64,000 nucleotides of DNA from Lumnitzera littorea (taxonomy: Eukaryota > Streptophyta > Magnoliopsida > Myrtales > Combretaceae): NCBI GenBank assembly GCA_024138015.1, contig JAMXBB010000011.1:66788308-66852307 (forward strand), given 5' to 3'. A program made the translations under genes and the position numbers. Shown here in pieces: positions 60,985-64,000 of this stretch. The notes beneath the pieces were generated by a model that ran no database searches, was not told where the DNA came from, and saw nothing but the letters and a program-made list of their open reading frames with translations. Position 1 is the first letter of the stretch. Each line of letters starts with the position of its first letter.

Positions 60985-61375
60985 CATCTTTTCTATAGTT
61001 TAAGTTTGTTTTCCATTGTTTAGATGTCTTTTCATAGTTTAGATGTCTTTTCCATAGTTTAGGTTTTTTCTCTTTGGTTGGAATATCTTTTCTATGGTTT
61101 AGACATCTTTTCTATGATTAGATATCTTTTCCATAATTTAAGTTTTTTTTCCATAATTTAAGTTTCTTTTATATGGTTTATATATCTTTTCCATTGTTAG
61201 GTTTCTTTTCTATAATTTAGACACGTTTTCTATAATTTAGATTTTTTTCTATGGTTTAAACATCTTTTTCATAGTTTAGACATCTTTTTTATGATTTAGA
61301 TATCTTTTCTATGATTAGGAATTATTTTTTTCTTCTCTTTTTTATGTTTTAAGCATCTTTTTTATATAAAAGATT
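60985..61375 (+). repeat. Minisatellite of ~20-24 bp in the Tat/Ogre-type LTR
   Basis: About 16 imperfect tandem units of the form TCTTTTCYATRGTTTAGAYA, with single-base drift and variable T-run length. Confidence 0.75.
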
Positions 61376-62548
61376 CATCATATAGAACATTGCATATTTC
61401 ATAAAATCTTTAGGGTTTTTTTTTAAAATAAAATAAATTATCACTTAATTGTTTTTAAATAAAAATCTTAATTTGCGACTTTTCAAAAATCAGGTTTTTA
61501 GGTTTTTTTTTTTTATAATTAGGAATAAAAATTAGGCTTTTAGGGATTTTTCTTAATAAAAATAAAATAGTTAATAAAAACGCAAATTCAACCAATCATT
61601 TTTTTTATAAATAGAACCAACACATTAAAGTTTTTGAAAAAAACTACGATCGTCTGATCCCGGCTAACAGGTACGTAGGCACCTTCGGGGCAACGATAAA
61701 ATATGTAGAAACTTAGGTTTTTTTTTCTTTTAATTAATTAATTAATTAATTTTTTTAATTATTCTAGTTAGAAAAATAATCCTAATTTCGATAAATAGAT
61801 AGTAGTACCTATTAAGGTTTAATAGGTTAGCCCTCGAACTTGGAATCCTCTGGTTCTTTATTAAAATTGAAATTAAAGACCGGTAGCTAAATCGTAATCA
61901 ATCTACCCAATTAATTACGAGTTTCTTCCTTTCTCGACTCCGGTCGGATGGTGACTCCAAAAATTTTTCTAAATAAAAAACCGGAATTTCCTAATTTCTT
62001 TAGTCGAAGATTAATATTAAATGGGTTATGGTTTAGTATTAATCGAAAATAGGGAAATCAATTTTAAAAGATAGAAAATTGAAAAATCAAGCTCGACAAC
62101 CCCCTTTGTATCATGTAAATTGCTTATTTAGGAAATATCCTTATTATCTTTTCCCTTTTAAGCAAGTTGTCCTAACTTACGGGTATAAATACCCTTATAC
62201 TTGTAGTTATAACAGGCAAATTACCTTCAATACACTTTAGTATTTTCTTCCTTACATAAACACTGTTTGTTTACTCTTGGTATCACTCTTATCCTTTCCC
62301 TTAAACAAGATTAGGTAGCAAGTAATTTCATTGGACCAATTTATGTATCATATCGAATTATGCCATTAGTCTTCGGAAGTTCCATTGATGCGTCATATCC
62401 TATAGAGCCGTTCATGTGTTTTGCTTACTATTTTCATTCTTCGCTTTCACCCTTTCATACCTATCCCCATTAATCCTTTTCAAGCTTTCTGCAAGCTTGG
62501 ACCCATCTAGCCACCAGCTTTGTCTGTTCTTGGTCACAGTTCATAACA

Positions 62549-63367
62549 ATAGATCTAAGCTCATAGAAAACTCGAAATGGATGGTGAAATATGTAAAAAA
62601 GAACAGTAAAACAAGAAAAACCTATGAATAATTCCAAAGATGTGACGCACTAAGGAATTATGTGGACTCACAAACTAGCTCAATATGATGCACTCGTAGC
62701 TTAATGAGGTTACTCATAGCCTAACCTTGCTCAAGGGTTAAGATAAGAGTAGGTAACTTAAACAAGTAAGCTAAGAGCTCACAAGAAAGAAACTCATTAT
62801 ATTTGATAATAGATGATGATTCTTTTGCGATTACAAAATATAAGAGCATTTATACCCAAAATTCTAGGATAACCAACTAAATATGGAAAAGAGTAAAAGG
62901 TCATGGTACAAAATAAGTAGAGTACAAGAAATAGACAAAGGGTATAATAGAAATTGGAAGACTAGAAGCTTCTTTGGTAAATTCTTTTATTTAGATGGTT
63001 ATGGTACGTGGTAATCATTCATTAAAGATACTCTAAGAGAAACAAACAAAAGAGTATTAGTGGATGCCAAGCTAGTCTACAAGCTATTTGGAGTTATGTC
63101 AATTTAAACATGATCTAAGGAGCTCAAAACAAGTGTAGCTAAGCTGATGAGTGAATGCGTTGAACTATCAATATGTACTACTTAGGTCGGCGTTCAAAGA
63201 TCACTAATAGGTATGAGAGAGCTTGGCTCAATAGTGGTAGTAGGTTAGTAGGTAGAAATAACTTGAATACTTTGGGTGTAAGTTAAGAAAGGAGAATGTG
63301 GCTTTCTAAGCTCTCAAGTTCTTGTACATAAGCTCCGGTCAAAGGTCTTATAGCTTGATTCTTATAA
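62549..63367 (-). repeat. 5' LTR of element A2, truncated
   Basis: Collinear with 46700-47560 from about base 55 of that copy to its end (for example shared GTAGAGTACAAGAAATAGAC and AGGGTATAATAGAAATTG). The first 55 bp or so, which would touch the primer site, are missing at the junction with B. Confidence 0.85.
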
Positions 63368-63372
63368 TAGCC

Positions 63373-64000
63373 AAACTATAGAGACAAGTCAATGAGTTAT
63401 TGGAAAAAGGCTACATAAAGGAGAGGCTCAACCCATATGTTGTATTAGCTTTACTTATATCGAAGAAGGATGGTATTTGGCGTATGTGTGTAGATAGTAA
63501 AGCTGTTAATAAGATAACAATTAAGTATAGATACCCAATTTTGAGTTTGGATGATATGCTCAACGAACTGAATGGTGCTAAAGTTTTCAACAAAATCGAC
63601 CTGAAGTTTAACTACCATCAAATTCAAATGAGGCTAGGAGATGAATAGAACATTGCATTTAAAACCTAACATCGTCTTTATGAGTAGTTTGTAATGCCCT
63701 TTAGCTTATCTAATGCCCCGAGTACTTTCATGAGATTAATGAATCATATATTACAAAATTTGATTAGAAAATTTGTTGTGGTCTACTTTGATGACATTCT
63801 TGTGTATAATGTTGATATTCTAAGTCATATCAACCATCTCCAAGTTGTATTTGATGTGCTTCGAGCAAAGGAACTATTTGGAAATTTGCAGGAGTGTTCT
63901 TTTTGTTAGGTAGAAATTGTGTTTCTAAGGTATGTAGTTAAATGAGGAGGTCTACAAATTGATGATGAGAAAATCCAAGCTATAATTGACTGGCTGATCC
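63373..64000 (+). pseudogene. pol: Reverse transcriptase of element A1, continued
   Basis: Resumes the A1 frame with RQVNELLEKGYIKERL (after one stop), then ALLISKKDGIWRMCVDS, KITIKYRYPILSLDDMLNEL, KIDLKFNYHQIQM, PFSLSNAPSTFMRLMNHIL and the catalytic YFDD at 63784-63795 in a VVYFDDILVY context. The connection follows (GLQIDDEKIQAIIDW). A few stops and a frame break near 63645-63690. It continues beyond the window. Confidence 0.85.

Larger units (their letters stand above)
60110..62103 (+). mobile_element. Tat/Ogre-type solo LTR within 3' LTR of B
   Basis: 1,984 bp from TGTAGACACTTGATTTTTGC (60115) to GCTCGACA (62098), with perfect duplication ACCCC at 60110-60114 and 62099-62103. The start sequence, the long length and the block GCTAACAGGTACGTAGGCAC (about 61661-61680) are features I associate with LTRs of the Tat/Ogre gypsy lineage; that placement is from family knowledge. 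A TATAAATA box lies at 60421-60428. It has no coding content. Confidence 0.8.
52062..62548 (+). mobile_element. Gypsy retrotransposon B, plus strand, nested in A2
   Basis: 5' LTR 52062-52901, primer site, gag, protease, partial reverse transcriptase, RNase H end, integrase, and 3' LTR 59721-62548. It holds solo LTR C2 and, within the 3' LTR, a Tat/Ogre-type solo LTR. With these removed, B is about 5.4 kb and lacks the polymerase catalytic segment. Left flank AGTTA and right flank ATAGA do not match, and the two flanks come from different parts of A2. Confidence 0.85.
59721..62548 (+). repeat. 3' LTR of element B, split by a solo LTR
   Basis: Parts 59721-60114 and 62104-62548 together match the 840-bp 5' LTR. 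The outer TG has become CG. The insertion point corresponds to bases about 52450-52460 of the 5' LTR, which serves as the empty site. Confidence 0.9.
46695..63372 (-). mobile_element. Gypsy retrotransposon A2, minus strand, nested in A1
   Basis: LTRs of family A in inverted orientation at 46700-47560 and 62549-63367 bound minus-strand Pol remnants. Flanking 5-mers TAACC (46695-46699) and TAGCC (63368-63372) differ by one transition, and the A1 reverse transcriptase frame is in phase across the two flanks with one stop. A2 lacks protease, gag, primer site and the first 55 bp or so of its right LTR; that loss coincides with the place where element B lies. Further split by D2. Confidence 0.85.
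40415..64000 (+). mobile_element. Gypsy retrotransposon A1, outer element of a nested stack, cut by window end
   Basis: 5' LTR at 40420-41280, primer site, gag, protease and the reverse transcriptase linker are read on the plus strand up to 46699. Reverse transcriptase resumes at 63373 and runs off the window. The gap is filled by C1 (43426-46461) and by A2 with its contents (46700-63367). The element's own sequence in the window is about 4.2 kb. The left flank CATCG would be the target duplication, but the right end is not visible. Chromovirus-like, closely related to A2, B and E. Confidence 0.85.

Overview
This window reads as nuclear DNA from a flowering plant, probably a dicot. It is AT-rich, has no dense protein coding, and is almost wholly built from decayed plant-type transposable elements: Ty1/copia, Ty3/gypsy of chromovirus type with initiator-Met tRNA primer sites, a Tat/Ogre-type LTR, hAT transposons and MITEs. 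I found no intact host gene, rRNA, tRNA, CRISPR array, origin or bacterial-type operon. Nearly every coding trace is a pseudogene with stops and frame breaks, so the region looks like old, methylated, gene-poor chromatin.

Layout. 1.0-2.7 kb: a copia element with a truncated 5' LTR, gag, a large internal deletion, an RNase H tail and a 3' LTR. 2.7-11.5 kb: AT-rich DNA with hAT-like ends (3.8-4.6 kb) and a deleted hAT element (6732-7508). 11565-19250: a 7.7 kb hAT transposon with a broken transposase on the minus strand and a small hAT MITE inside it. 22.5-27.7 kb: a non-coding LTR-type element (D1) split by a non-autonomous, LARD-like LTR element (23020-26850). 30.5-32.7 kb: a minus-strand gypsy fragment (G) holding a Tourist-like MITE and a solo LTR. 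33250-39771: a structurally complete minus-strand gypsy element (E) with both LTRs and a perfect 5-bp target duplication.

40420-64000 is a nested stack. The plus-strand gypsy element A1 starts at 40420 and runs past the window. It is split by a solo LTR (C1, 43426-46461) and, inside its reverse transcriptase, by the minus-strand gypsy element A2 (46700-63367). A2 is split by solo LTR D2 (47909-49959) and by plus-strand gypsy element B (52062-62548). B is split by solo LTR C2 (55753-58809) and, within its own 3' LTR, by a Tat/Ogre-type solo LTR (60115-62098). Most junctions carry 5-bp target duplications, and the host reading frame or host LTR sequence continues across the insert, so the order of events can be read: A1, then A2, then B, then the solo LTRs in B.

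The genes do not work together as a pathway. They are remnants of gag, protease, reverse transcriptase, RNase H and integrase from separate elements. I did not find a convincing new biological system. The points most worth a second look are the nested stack, the missing target duplication around B, the non-coding LARD-like element with its CGAGCT-rich core, and the set of hAT elements whose target duplications differ only by transitions.
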